DNA of 64,000 nucleotides from Oligoflexia bacterium (GTDB lineage Bacteria; Bdellovibrionota_B; Oligoflexia; Oligoflexales; JAGOVF01): positions 1 to 64,000 of the forward strand of contig JAUILP010000011.1 in the NCBI GenBank assembly GCA_030432875.1, read 5' to 3'. The stretch's first letter is position 1, and each line of letters starts with the position of its first letter. The translations under genes were made by a program, and so were the position numbers. Below, piece by piece: positions 8,802 through 19,019 of the stretch. The notes under the pieces are model-generated. The model searched no databases. It was not told the origin of the DNA and saw nothing but the letters and a program-made list of their open reading frames with translations.

Positions 8802-9797
8802 GTGGTAGATGAAAATAGAAAGAATACTTCAGCACCAAATACGAACAAAGTTAATAAATGGCCAGCTTTGAAGATCGCTTTTGTGTCAAAAAATGAGATG
8901 ATCGCTAAAATTTTTGAGGATACAACCCGCAGCTTTCGCTGGAGCGTCGTTCGAGCAAAAACTGTTGAGGATGCTTTTAGTCTTATTAAAGATGGTAGCG
9001 CGTTTGCCCTTGCCATTGAAGACGAAAATATGCCAATCATCAATATTTTACGGTTGATGCAGTTTGACACACTCAAGCTATCAACACCCACCATGTTTAT
9101 TAGCAAGCGCAGTGCTCTCAATGATTATGATATCCTTAAGCAGTTAGCCACAATGCATTTGTGCTTTTTGCCGGTGACGCCCGTAAACATGGTAGCAGGC
9201 TTTAAAGAAATGATTGATATGTGGGAGCATAATGATTTTGCGGCCATTCGGTTTGTTAATTATTATGCGATGAGGGGAGAGCAAGATACAGGTATCCAAA
9301 TATTGTTTCAAGTCATAAAAAACAGGGGAATTAGCCGCAATTTAGCCGCCATCATTCTGGCCTTAAAACTGAGTGATTTGGGCAGACCCAGAGAAGCAGA
9401 ACAGGTATTATTTACGGCCCTGAGAGAACGTGAAAAACATCTTGGCTGCTTGTTTACCTTAGGGTACATTTACTTACGGCAGGGAATGCCCGTTCAGGCA
9501 AAAAGATTGTTTAGTTCTGCAGCAAAATCCTTCCCAAACTTTCAACCCCTGAAACAAGATTTAGTGCAAGCTGAGATTTTGCTCGGTGACTATTCTGAAG
9601 CAATCAACCACCTTAATATAATGATCGATGGAGATTATGATGTGGAAGTTAATGTCGACATCCTCATGCGCTTACTTCTCGTTAAAAACCTTGACAAAGG
9701 TGTCATGATGCTTGGCAAAAAATATCCAGAAATCACAGGCCCTATTGTCGCGGCTTGGAAGAAATTTGAATTGCAGAACATGATGCAAGCTGGATAA
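8802..9797 (+). CDS. Degenerate receiver domain fused to TPR-like repeats
   Basis: The protein has 331 residues. Residues about 23-145 follow the receiver fold. The phospho-acceptor region is kept as IED-EN-MP (Asp74). The N-terminal acidic pair is replaced (VSKNE instead of DDD/E) and the conserved Lys near the end is missing (FLPVTPV), so phosphorylation is doubtful. Residues about 150-330 are helical TPR-like repeats, including a TLGYIYLRQGMPVQAKRLF unit. It probably works as a scaffold or signalling adaptor. The start is a GTG with AGGAG 6 bases upstream. It lies just before tamB on the same strand (36-base gap). Confidence 0.72.
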   Translation: MVDENRKNTSAPNTNKVNKWPALKIAFVSKNEMIAKIFEDTTRSFRWSVVRAKTVEDAFSLIKDGSAFALAIEDENMPIINILRLMQFDTLKLSTPTMFISKRSALNDYDILKQLATMHLCFLPVTPVNMVAGFKEMIDMWEHNDFAAIRFVNYYAMRGEQDTGIQILFQVIKNRGISRNLAAIILALKLSDLGRPREAEQVLFTALREREKHLGCLFTLGYIYLRQGMPVQAKRLFSSAAKSFPNFQPLKQDLVQAEILLGDYSEAINHLNIMIDGDYDVEVNVDILMRLLLVKNLDKGVMMLGKKYPEITGPIVAAWKKFELQNMMQAG

Positions 9798-9833
9798 CAT
9801 GAAAAGAAATGTTGAGAAAAAAGTCAAAGTAGC

Positions 9834-12800
9834 ATGAAAGCATTCCTAAAATTTACGATCAGCATAATTCTTTTATTGACTATATTAGGATTATCTCTAA
9901 ATTTGGTAGTCAACAACTCCTGGCTCCAAAAAAAAATACTCGCAAAAGCCCTTGTTTTAGCCGACCAGTATACTGATTTAAGTATTAATGTAGAGGACAT
10001 TTTTTTAAACTTCCTGACTCTTTCATTGAATATAAAAGATCTAGAAATTTCAGATAAAGATACCCACGAAGTTTTTGTTAAACTAAACCGCGGGAGCGCC
10101 TCCTTCAGTTTCACGGGATTTCTGTTTGCTCGCGTTGATATTGCTGAAGTACGTTTTGATGGACTTTATGCCAATTTACGCGAAAAGCAACTTGGATATT
10201 ATTTGGGACAAATTTCAGCTTCTCTTGCTAAAAACATACCTTCAAAAGAATTGAATACAAATAACAGTATAGAAATACCTGTCAACCTAAGAAAAGTGAG
10301 TTTCAAAAACACTCACTTGGAATTTGGTACCGACTCCCTGTACAAAGGAAATACACTCGAATTTCTTACTGACATTGAAGATTTGACAGCACAAAGCACT
10401 TCTAATGGCTATCTATTCAATCTTGTTTGTAGCAAGTTTACGATGAAAAACAACAATTTTGTCTTTTTTGATGATACCGCTATAGTAGCCCAAGGCGACT
10501 TTGAAGGAGGTAATTTTAATTTTGAAAAAATTCACATCTCTTCACCGGTCAACGATATAGTTGTCATGGGATCAGTGATCCAAACATCTGCGAATAATTC
10601 CCAAGCAAATAATGATCTCGTTATAAAATTGAATGCTTCTATTGCGAAGGGTGATTTTTCTTTACTTGGGGCATTTCTTGATATTTTTGATACGTACGGA
10701 GAAGTAAAAGGCGAGGCATTAGCAGAAATAATTGTGCCACTCAATTCGAACCAAGACGTTCAGCTCAATATCGAGGTTGATGCAGGAGTGAGTAAAGCTA
10801 TTTTATACGGTTTTGACCTACTTGAATCCAAGGCAAAACTCACTATCGATATGAATAAAATTGTTTTTAGAGACGTCAAATTAATGAATAAGGGGAATGA
10901 TTTAGGAAGTGCGCAAGGAGATATTGCCTTTAAGGATAAAGGTGATATTAGTTTTATAGGCTCATTAGAAAAGATTTCTCTTTCAGAGCTATTTCGTGCA
11001 CTGGGAATTCAACAATCTGTCATTAATGCTGATTTAAGCGCTAAACATTTCAATCTCGTTGGGAGTACAACCCCGTTCCACCTTGATATTAATAGCTCTG
11101 GTCAGATAACAAAATTAAAGCTCCCCGTTATCGGTGAGGAACTTAGTGAAGAATATTCCAGGCATTCTCCTTCCTGTAATTATGACCTTAATTTACTCGT
11201 TCAAAGTGATAAACTGAACTTCGATGGTAGCCATCTCTCTTGCTTTTCAACACTTATAGACTTAGGGGGGGATCTTTATTTTGACGCAAAAAAAGGGCTC
11301 AAATTAAGAGTTTCTAGCGCCAACTTTGATTTAACAACCTTGGGGTTTATCTTAGGAAATCAGGTCCAAGGAGTCGGCACCTTAGATACTAAAATTGAAG
11401 GCCCTTATCAGGATTTCTTTTTTAATAATCATCTTGAGCTTAATGATCTTAATGTATATGGCATGAAGTTCTATAAGGGAATCATAAATTTGACCCTTGG
11501 CCTAGCTTCCATTAGCTGGGATAATATTTCTTTAAAACCCACAAAAAAAAGTGACGAAATACTATTATCTGATGGAAATTTGATTTTTGATAAGGATCTA
11601 ACCTTCTATACAAAAATTAGGGGCTCTAAGGTATCTCATCTTATTTGGGATATACCCAAATTAAACACATTAGGAAGCAAGCAATTAAACCTTGAAAGTA
11701 CTTCGATCTCAGGGGAAATATATGGACCAATATTAAAACCTCTTTTATGGCGTGGAGATGCTGATTTTTTGCTAAAAAATGTCGCAGTAGATGAACAGGT
11801 ATTTTCAAATTCTGTTATTGGTCACTTCTCTGGAACAACCACTAAATTAAAACTAGAATTTTCAGAAATCGCCTCTGGAAATGTCAATTTTAATGGACTC
11901 TTTACCCTAGAACATAAAGATGACTCCCCCTTAGATGTCCCTTCAAACAATTTTTTGGCGTCCTTATACCCTCTGGGACTAAAACCTGAAGATAATTTTA
12001 GTTTAAAATTTGCTACCGCATCAAAAGGAAATAGTCCCGGTAATCTGCTCAGCTCTTTAAGTTTTATAGAGGTCCTCAGGAAATATAATCTGCAAGAGGC
12101 CACCGTCGACCTCGCTCTATCCGTTAGTGGACATGCAAATACGCTATCTGGCGCATTGGATGGTAGCCTCACAACGATCATTATGCAGGGCAATTCTTGG
12201 CCTGGTATAAGATTTAAAGCATTTTTAAATAATGACGACTTAGATTTTTTAGGTCATTTTTCTAGCAACGCCTTAAATGTCAGATTTAAAACATCACTAA
12301 GCGATCCAAATAGACCTTATTTTATTTTTGCATCGGCAACTAATCTGGATTTGCGGTATTTACTCGGTGCTCAGTTTGCAAATAATCCAACCAATTTTGT
12401 TTATTTAACCGGCGATACACAGCTAGAGGGCTCAATGAAAACTTGGGAACATTCCCGTGGATGGATCAATTTAAAGGAGTTTTGGTTCAGCTTAAATCCA
12501 AAAGAAAGGCGAAAAATAGAGGGACACCTCGTTAAACCCCTGCAATTTACTTCAGATTCTGAGGGATGGGTAGAAAAGGATAATACCCCTATAATTGTTG
12601 AAAGCGAGGAGTTTAAAATTGAAATTCTTCCCAGTAGAATAGAACTCGGCAAAAAACTTAATATTGCTTTAAAGTCGCGCCTGAATTTAGAGAATATTCC
12701 AATATTTATTCCCTCAATTGAAAATGCTTCTGGTGAAATAATCGCCCAAGGAAATATAAGCGGCAATTTTTCAGACCCAGAAATAAATATCGACATTAAA

Positions 12801-14039
12801 GATGTCGCTAAAAATTCCTTCAATCTAGAAACCTGGAAACCGATCTCCCTAAGTATTGGCGATATCCGTCCCCCATTGAAAGATGTCAATATTCATGCGA
12901 CCGTGGAAAAAGATAAAATAGTTTTACACAATTTTTTTGCTAAAAAAGGCCATGGATATCTTAAAGCAACTGGAAAATATTTTTTCCGAGAAGAAGATAG
13001 AGCCGCATCAAACATTGATATCCAGGTTTCTAATGCAAAAATAATTTATCCTGTAGCCGTTTTTAAAAGCTTTGAAACTGATTTATCGGGACATATTGCT
13101 CTTAACATTGGTCAGGTTCCCATAGATGTTTCGGGAGAGCTGATTATTTCCAAAGCCCGAAATACTAGAGACTTTAATATTAGAAGTGAGATAATATCAG
13201 CTTTAAGAACTCGAAAATATGTTGATTCTGGATCACAAGAGCCACCATTAGCAAATCTTAACCTAAAGATTTCTTGCGATGAGGGGCTCACGGTAACAAC
13301 TAGAAACATCAATGCGCGCTTATCTGCAGATTTATTTATTAAAGGTACCGATAAAAACCCTAGCGCGCTTGGAAATATCGAGATTGTTAGAGGTAGATTT
13401 TTGTACAAACGTGACTTTGACATCACACGAGGAATGGTTACTTTTGACAATCCGAATAAAATTGAACCTATTATTGACCTAGTAGCAGAAAGTGAGGTGA
13501 GTCCTTACCGCATTTTTTTAACGATTGTTGGGGAAGCATCTAATCCAACAGTAGAATTATCAATAGATCCGACAATAAAACCAGATGGAAGCCCTATTTC
13601 TGTTGTGGATATTCTAGTACTTTTATCCCGTGGTAAATTTCCAGCAAATAATGCCTTATCTACCGACGCGAGCGAAGCGATATCCTCTGAAGCTTTAAGT
13701 TTGTTAATAGGACAAATTGAACAACCAGTAGAAAAACTTATTGAGCTCTCTGGTCAGGATGTTGTAAAACAAGTTTACATTGATACCTATGTTTCTGAAG
13801 AAACAGGGCAAACCGGAATAAAACTCGCTTTGCCTCTAAATATTACAAAAAACCTCGATGTCATCGTCAGCACTCAGTCCACAGCTTCTGAGTCATCGCG
13901 CCTTGGGGTATCTTCAGAATACAGTTTACATAATAATGTCGCTTTGTCTGCTGATTTAGAGGGGATAGGCCAGGCTGAGAGCAAAGAAAATCAATTGGAT
14001 GGTTCGATGAATATTAAATTTCGCTTTAACTTCCCATAA
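9834..14039 (+). CDS. tamB: TamB-like translocation/assembly protein (AsmA superfamily)
   Basis: This is a very large protein (1401 residues) with one N-terminal membrane anchor (about 8-26) followed by long repetitive beta structure in the periplasm. The last 300 residues match the TamB C-terminal domain: GNIEIVRGRFLYKRDF, then ITRGMVTFDNP, DLVAES, and DILVLLSRGK. TamB-like proteins form a hydrophobic groove between inner and outer membrane and work in phospholipid transport and outer-membrane assembly. The next gene, 7 bases after its stop, is the Omp85 partner, so the two are almost certainly co-transcribed. Confidence 0.9.
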   Translation: MKAFLKFTISIILLLTILGLSLNLVVNNSWLQKKILAKALVLADQYTDLSINVEDIFLNFLTLSLNIKDLEISDKDTHEVFVKLNRGSASFSFTGFLFARVDIAEVRFDGLYANLREKQLGYYLGQISASLAKNIPSKELNTNNSIEIPVNLRKVSFKNTHLEFGTDSLYKGNTLEFLTDIEDLTAQSTSNGYLFNLVCSKFTMKNNNFVFFDDTAIVAQGDFEGGNFNFEKIHISSPVNDIVVMGSVIQTSANNSQANNDLVIKLNASIAKGDFSLLGAFLDIFDTYGEVKGEALAEIIVPLNSNQDVQLNIEVDAGVSKAILYGFDLLESKAKLTIDMNKIVFRDVKLMNKGNDLGSAQGDIAFKDKGDISFIGSLEKISLSELFRALGIQQSVINADLSAKHFNLVGSTTPFHLDINSSGQITKLKLPVIGEELSEEYSRHSPSCNYDLNLLVQSDKLNFDGSHLSCFSTLIDLGGDLYFDAKKGLKLRVSSANFDLTTLGFILGNQVQGVGTLDTKIEGPYQDFFFNNHLELNDLNVYGMKFYKGIINLTLGLASISWDNISLKPTKKSDEILLSDGNLIFDKDLTFYTKIRGSKVSHLIWDIPKLNTLGSKQLNLESTSISGEIYGPILKPLLWRGDADFLLKNVAVDEQVFSNSVIGHFSGTTTKLKLEFSEIASGNVNFNGLFTLEHKDDSPLDVPSNNFLASLYPLGLKPEDNFSLKFATASKGNSPGNLLSSLSFIEVLRKYNLQEATVDLALSVSGHANTLSGALDGSLTTIIMQGNSWPGIRFKAFLNNDDLDFLGHFSSNALNVRFKTSLSDPNRPYFIFASATNLDLRYLLGAQFANNPTNFVYLTGDTQLEGSMKTWEHSRGWINLKEFWFSLNPKERRKIEGHLVKPLQFTSDSEGWVEKDNTPIIVESEEFKIEILPSRIELGKKLNIALKSRLNLENIPIFIPSIENASGEIIAQGNISGNFSDPEINIDIKDVAKNSFNLETWKPISLSIGDIRPPLKDVNIHATVEKDKIVLHNFFAKKGHGYLKATGKYFFREEDRAASNIDIQVSNAKIIYPVAVFKSFETDLSGHIALNIGQVPIDVSGELIISKARNTRDFNIRSEIISALRTRKYVDSGSQEPPLANLNLKISCDEGLTVTTRNINARLSADLFIKGTDKNPSALGNIEIVRGRFLYKRDFDITRGMVTFDNPNKIEPIIDLVAESEVSPYRIFLTIVGEASNPTVELSIDPTIKPDGSPISVVDILVLLSRGKFPANNALSTDASEAISSEALSLLIGQIEQPVEKLIELSGQDVVKQVYIDTYVSEETGQTGIKLALPLNITKNLDVIVSTQSTASESSRLGVSSEYSLHNNVALSADLEGIGQAESKENQLDGSMNIKFRFNFP

Positions 14040-14046
14040 TAAATAT

Positions 14047-16869
14047 ATGCCTAAATTTTATTTGTTATTAATTTTTTTATTTTTGGTAAACCCACATGCT
14101 TACTTTTGTGAAAGCCTGTTGGGAAATGAGACAAATGCCATAAGACTTCTCAAAATCAATAAAATTTCTCTTGTTACGCCAACATCAGAGCTTAATTCGC
14201 TTCTTAGTAGTAAACTACAGGATTTTGTTGGCGAGGAGTTTAATGATGCAAATATAGATAAACTTTTGCAAAAAACTCATTTGGAACTAAAATATTTGGG
14301 CTACCCCAGTCCTTCTGTAAGGTATGAACAAAGTGAAAAAAATAACCTTGTGACCATTGTAATTGTCATTGAACCTGGCGAAGCTTGTTATATTTCAGAA
14401 ATAAATTATTTTTTCAGGTTACCACCTGACACTGAATTTATACTTCCCCATCATAGCTTGTGCAGAAAAGATATCGTCAAATCAGCTCTAGAGAAGCTGG
14501 AACAAGACTTAAATAAGAAAAATTATAGAAATTATTTTTTCAGTGATCCTGAATTTATTTATGCAAAAAATTTAAAGTCAGCCGCTCTTCAGATCAAAGG
14601 TTCTATAGGAAAAAAACTAAGCTTTAGAGTAGAGGATGATCGCTATTCCTTATCGATGAGAGGGATCATGGGAGATCCTTTATTTGCAGAAGAGGAATTA
14701 AAAATTATTGATCCTGAAAGCATGCCGTCAGAAATCATAAAACGCTATAAAGATCTTGGCTATGATGATGTTAAAATTGAAAATACATCGGTTAACAAAA
14801 TTACTGATGATGAATTTGAATATTATTATGAAATAAAAACAGGGCCTAAATATGAGGTTAATTCTGTTAAATTTTTAGGCAATAAATATTTAAAAGATGA
14901 GATCGCCCTAGAAATTATGGGCTTTGATCCGACCTGGCAAGGAAAACCAACCTTAAATCAACAAGCATTAAACAATGGAATTAATGAGCTTAAAAATTAT
15001 TATGCTCGAAAAGGTTTTTGGGACATTAAAATCAAAGAACCAGAAATATTTAAAAAACCTGATCGCGCCAGTGTCAGCATAAGTGTTTATATCACTGAAG
15101 GCATCCAAAGGATTTTGGGCGAAGTAAAGATCATTGGAGCCACACATTTATCCCATGAAAATATCTTAGATTTGATGGACATTAGCCCTGGTCAAGATTT
15201 TGATCAAAGTCTACTGCCGACTTCTGAACAAAAAATTCGTGCTAAACTCATTGAATTAGGATACATCTACAGTGAAATAGAGTTTTCCATTGAAGCAGTA
15301 AAGCATCTTGAAAGCACTATTAAAGCAAATCTCATCTTGAAAATTATTGAAGGAAAAAAAGTTTTTATTGGAAATATCAATATTGTTGGGCTCAAAAAAA
15401 GCAAACCTTACGTTGTATCCAGAGAACTATTTATTAAGTCGGGAGATACCTATAATCCAGAAAATATCAAAAAATCAAAAAAAGCACTATTAGAGCTTGG
15501 TATTTTTAAAATTGTAAGCATTGTGCCTGAAGATAAAAATGCTATGAGTAAAAAATTGGAAGTTATCGATTTAATCATAAATATTCGCGAGGGAGAGCCG
15601 GGGAGCGTAACATTTGGCCCAGGTTATGACCTAGTGGAGGGCTTAAGGTTTAGTGCTGAACTGGGCTATGCCAATTTAGGAGGCAGTGGAAGACGTTATG
15701 TTGTCCGCGGAGAAGTCAGTGAACAGCAGAACCAAGAAGCCATAGATAACTCGACTTTACTTGGACGAAAAGCAAGTTTTAATTATTTGGAACCTTTTTT
15801 ACTAGGACTTCCCGTTGATGGACAGCTTGTGCTGCGCCACCAGGCACGCGTAACCCCACAGAACCCTGGATTATGGCAAATCAATTATGGCGGTGAACTT
15901 GGTGTCATTCATAAATTAAAATATTTGATCGAACAAGGTTTAATCGGTCTATATTATGGGCAAAAGGTAACCATTGAAGAAGGCAATCTTATTGATCGGT
16001 ATTATTATATTTCTGCTGGTAGCTTTCGTGTTGGTGAAGTAGGTTTGCGCTTTTCTATAGATAAACGAAATTCGCTATCGTGGCCAACTCGTGGGTTTTT
16101 ATTTGAATCTAAAGTAAGCAAAGCTGAATACGGTTTTGGTGGCAATCTTGCTTATGACCACTGGAGTTATCAAATAAGTGGCTATTACGGTTTTACAGAA
16201 AATTTTGTCCTGATGGGGGGGCTCGCTCTTGGTGCCTTTAGCAATGTCAAAAGAAAAGAAAGCGACTCTCTAGATATATTACCTGCTAGCGAGCGTCTGG
16301 AAGCGGGTGGGACAAGTGGCGGTATTGTACGTGGATTTCGCTACGCTTCTCTAGGTCCTTTTCTTCGTTATCCCAAATTTGACGCGGAAACAAATGAAGC
16401 AACTGGGGAATTTAATAAAAAAGCCCTCGGGGGTACACGCCGCACTAATGCGACTATAGAAGTAAGATACTTACTGCTAAAAGAGCTCGCGGTAGCGGCT
16501 TTTTTGGATAGTGGCACAGTGTTTTTAACGCCTGCAGAATTTCAAGTTTATAAAGAAAGGCTAGAACAGCAAAATAATGGTCTTAGCGATACTGAAAAAG
16601 CGAGTATTGAAGAAAATCTTGCTTACGACCATAGCGATATTTACCGAAACCCAAAAATTCTATTTAGCAAGCACAATGTTTCTTTTGGCGGTGCTCTAAA
16701 TTTTTTAACCCCCATAGGCTCGCTAGCACTCTCTTGTGGGTTCCCCATTAAAATTGCGACAACAGGTCGTTGCAATTCAGATCCTAGCCTTTGTTTCGAT
16801 CGCAGTAAATCCGAGAGTTTCTGGTACAATAATTATATTTGCAATTTGAACGTTGGAACCCAGTTTTAG
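14047..16869 (+). CDS. Omp85-family outer-membrane assembly protein (TamA/BamA-like)
   Basis: The 940-residue protein has a signal peptide (about 1-20), then five to six POTRA modules to about residue 510, then a 16-strand type barrel. POTRA units are clear around YEVNSVKFLGNKYLKDE, ILGEVKIIGATHLSHE and VFIGNINIVGLKKSKPYV. The barrel has the Omp85 lid-lock motif in GTSGGIVRGFRY and ends in Phe. Canonical TamA has three POTRAs and about 580 residues, so this is closer in size to BamA. Its position after tamB argues for the TAM role. There is no separate Shine-Dalgarno, so translation probably depends on coupling to tamB. Confidence 0.9.
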   Translation: MPKFYLLLIFLFLVNPHAYFCESLLGNETNAIRLLKINKISLVTPTSELNSLLSSKLQDFVGEEFNDANIDKLLQKTHLELKYLGYPSPSVRYEQSEKNNLVTIVIVIEPGEACYISEINYFFRLPPDTEFILPHHSLCRKDIVKSALEKLEQDLNKKNYRNYFFSDPEFIYAKNLKSAALQIKGSIGKKLSFRVEDDRYSLSMRGIMGDPLFAEEELKIIDPESMPSEIIKRYKDLGYDDVKIENTSVNKITDDEFEYYYEIKTGPKYEVNSVKFLGNKYLKDEIALEIMGFDPTWQGKPTLNQQALNNGINELKNYYARKGFWDIKIKEPEIFKKPDRASVSISVYITEGIQRILGEVKIIGATHLSHENILDLMDISPGQDFDQSLLPTSEQKIRAKLIELGYIYSEIEFSIEAVKHLESTIKANLILKIIEGKKVFIGNINIVGLKKSKPYVVSRELFIKSGDTYNPENIKKSKKALLELGIFKIVSIVPEDKNAMSKKLEVIDLIINIREGEPGSVTFGPGYDLVEGLRFSAELGYANLGGSGRRYVVRGEVSEQQNQEAIDNSTLLGRKASFNYLEPFLLGLPVDGQLVLRHQARVTPQNPGLWQINYGGELGVIHKLKYLIEQGLIGLYYGQKVTIEEGNLIDRYYYISAGSFRVGEVGLRFSIDKRNSLSWPTRGFLFESKVSKAEYGFGGNLAYDHWSYQISGYYGFTENFVLMGGLALGAFSNVKRKESDSLDILPASERLEAGGTSGGIVRGFRYASLGPFLRYPKFDAETNEATGEFNKKALGGTRRTNATIEVRYLLLKELAVAAFLDSGTVFLTPAEFQVYKERLEQQNNGLSDTEKASIEENLAYDHSDIYRNPKILFSKHNVSFGGALNFLTPIGSLALSCGFPIKIATTGRCNSDPSLCFDRSKSESFWYNNYICNLNVGTQF

Positions 16870-16945
16870 GGACTTGCGGAATGCTGCTCAATTATTGTGC
16901 AAAATGCTGGAAAGTCCTCTCGTCGCGATTTACATCAGGTACAAT

Positions 16946-16983
16946 AAAAAGTTATCCACCTCGCTTGTGGAAAACTTTTTTTT
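16946..16983 (+). terminator. Intrinsic terminator after the tamB-omp85 operon
   Basis: The stem pairs AAAAAGTT plus TCCAC (16946-16953, 16955-16959) with GTGGA plus AACTTTTT (16967-16971, 16973-16980), with a single A-A mismatch and a 7-base loop. A T-run of eight (16976-16983) follows. The A/T flanks mean it could also stop transcription on the other strand. Confidence 0.85.
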
Positions 16984-17481
16984 CTAAGAATTTTTTGTTG
17001 ACGATGATTTTAAGGGTTGCTACGCTTTCGTTAGAACTAACGCATTTTAAAAATTTTATACCCCAATATTTCTATCGGAAACGATGTTTATTTTGTAATT
17101 TTACTTCTTTCTGAACTTGCGTGGCTTTCTAGGGTATAAATTTATTTATATAAAACATTTTTGGCCAAAGCTTATTAAGCTTCTGTCAAGTCATATGCAC
17201 CTTTATTCTGCACATTTATTTTTTTTATTGATCCATAAGCCTAAATTTACCATTACGAGCACTTATTGAAGCGACACCGATGGAATAGTCTAATATTTTG
17301 GAATAATTTAAGAATGTTTTTAAAAAACACAAATTTGAACCAAATGTTATCGCAAACAGTAAATCCAATAGAATCCACTTTCAAAAATTTGCAAATGTCC
17401 CCTAAAGAAATGCACAAAAAAGACGATAGTCACTTATAGGCCATTTAGGTTAAGAACCTTATCTTTTATAGGTAAAAATTT
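16984..17481. other. Intergenic region before the STAS gene
   Basis: About 500 bases of AT-rich sequence without a supportable gene. It must hold the promoter for the STAS-GGDEF pair, but I see no box pair good enough to name. The ribosome binding region before 17482 reads AGGTAAA. Confidence 0.5.
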
Positions 17482-17967
17482 ATGAGTATTATTCTGCAAA
17501 TTACAAATCTTGGTGATGAAGAGCAAGTTAATTTTATCGGTTCCATAAACGAGGATTCAGAGGTCGTATTTTCTCCTTATATTAAGTCACTTGGAAAAAA
17601 GCTTATTTTTAATTTTAGCCAAGTTTCTTCTGTAAATTCCTGTGGTGTTCGCTCATGGATAAATTTTTTGCGGGAGGTCAACCCAGGACGCGAAATTATA
17701 TTTGATGAATGCACCCCAGAAATTATAAATCAAATAAACATGATACCTAATTTCAAAGGCGGCGCTAAAATTCGTTCCTTATACGCTGATTATACTTGTG
17801 AGGCCTGTGAGTTTCAAAAGCAGCAGTTATTTACCATGGGACAAAATATGCCCTCATCACCGAGTGATGAAATTCCGCCAATTGTATGTGATAAATGTGG
17901 CGAAACTATGGAAATGGATGAGCTCGAGGAGCAGTACTTTGATTTCCTTTCAGCTGCGGCAAGCTAA
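17482..17967 (+). CDS. STAS-domain protein with zinc-ribbon-like tail
   Basis: The protein has 161 residues. Residues 1-100 look like a STAS (anti-sigma-factor antagonist) domain: a beta strand with NFSQVSSVNSCGVRSW matches the DSSG phospho-site loop, with Ser53 at the usual position. The tail carries two CxxC pairs (C106/C109 and C136/C139), suggesting a bound zinc, then an acidic end. STAS proteins bind anti-sigma kinases or phosphatases. No partner kinase is adjacent, but a GGDEF protein starts 33 bases downstream, so the pair may link partner switching to cyclic-di-GMP. Confidence 0.7.
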   Translation: MSIILQITNLGDEEQVNFIGSINEDSEVVFSPYIKSLGKKLIFNFSQVSSVNSCGVRSWINFLREVNPGREIIFDECTPEIINQINMIPNFKGGAKIRSLYADYTCEACEFQKQQLFTMGQNMPSSPSDEIPPIVCDKCGETMEMDELEEQYFDFLSAAAS

Positions 17968-18000
17968 AATCGAGACTAACTAAAAAAGAGAAAAAATTCT

Positions 18001-18969
18001 ATGACTGATCTAAAAACCTACGTAAGCGAGGCATTTAAATTACAAGAATCATTTTGTAAAGTAACACTAGATGCTTATGTAGTGCTAGATATTGAGAAAA
18101 ATATCCTCAATCTCAATTCAATGTTTAGTCAAATTTGTGGTGTAAAACCAAAACAAATTTTAAAAACGGGGGACCTCAGTCAGATTATAAATTTTACTCA
18201 TGATGATAAAGAAGTCGATTTTAAAATTTTGTTTGGAAAAAGACGCGTTGTGCACCTTAATAAGGTAAAGGCAACACTGGTCCGTGATTCTGAAAAACAC
18301 ATCATTCTTAATATGGGACTTTTTCCGTTTGAGAAAGATGGCAACATAATCGGTGGATTTATTGTACTCCGCGATATTACAGCAGAATGTGAGCTGGTCG
18401 ATAAAAACAAATCTCGCGAAACCGAATCCTTGAGAGATGCCCTTACCGGAGCTTATAATCGAAACTTTGTCTCTTTATTCCTCGCTCGTGAAATCCCTGA
18501 TATGCTTGTTCAAGCAAAATCGGGTAAATTTCCAGATTTTTCTGTAATTATGGCTGACATCGATTTCTTTAAAAAGGTCAATGATGTTTACGGACATGTT
18601 GCAGGAGATGAAACACTTAAAATGATGGTTCAAGCGCTGCGAAAAGCAACACGCAGTAGCGATATCATATCGCGTTATGGTGGGGAAGAATTTCTTATTC
18701 TTTTGCCACAAACAAATTTAGATCGCGCCGTTGAAACAGCAAAAAGAATGAATGAACACATCGCCGCTCTAGAGATTTCACATGAGGCGCTAACATTTAA
18801 AATTACGGCAAGCCTTGGGGTCGCTCAGTGGCTTGTTGGTATCGAAGACTTTACTCAGGCCGTAGAACGTGCAGATTTAGCTCTTTATGAATCCAAGCAT
18901 AATGGCCGCAATCAAGTTACCTTTAGCGCCCAAGCTGATAATAGCTTTGTGGTCAAAAAAACCTCTTAG
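18001..18969 (+). CDS. Diguanylate cyclase (PAS-like sensor plus GGDEF)
   Basis: The enzyme makes cyclic-di-GMP from two GTP. It has 322 residues. Residues about 15-130 form a PAS-like sensor ending in GGFIVLRDITAE. The cyclase domain follows with DALTGAYNRNF (147-157), MADIDFFKKVND, and an intact active site GGEEF (227-231). The inhibitory I-site RxxD is present as RSSD (218-221), so product inhibition is expected. There is no membrane segment, so it is cytoplasmic. It is probably co-transcribed with the STAS protein. Confidence 0.93.
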   Translation: MTDLKTYVSEAFKLQESFCKVTLDAYVVLDIEKNILNLNSMFSQICGVKPKQILKTGDLSQIINFTHDDKEVDFKILFGKRRVVHLNKVKATLVRDSEKHIILNMGLFPFEKDGNIIGGFIVLRDITAECELVDKNKSRETESLRDALTGAYNRNFVSLFLAREIPDMLVQAKSGKFPDFSVIMADIDFFKKVNDVYGHVAGDETLKMMVQALRKATRSSDIISRYGGEEFLILLPQTNLDRAVETAKRMNEHIAALEISHEALTFKITASLGVAQWLVGIEDFTQAVERADLALYESKHNGRNQVTFSAQADNSFVVKKTS

Positions 18970-19019
18970 TTTAAAGTATTCACCACCCTGCTACACCCAT
19001 TAAAAATACGCCGAAGCTT

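Noticed and set aside
16951-16960. TTATCCAC resembling a DnaA box
   Set aside because: It is one arm of the intrinsic terminator after the omp85 gene, single and not near any replication gene.
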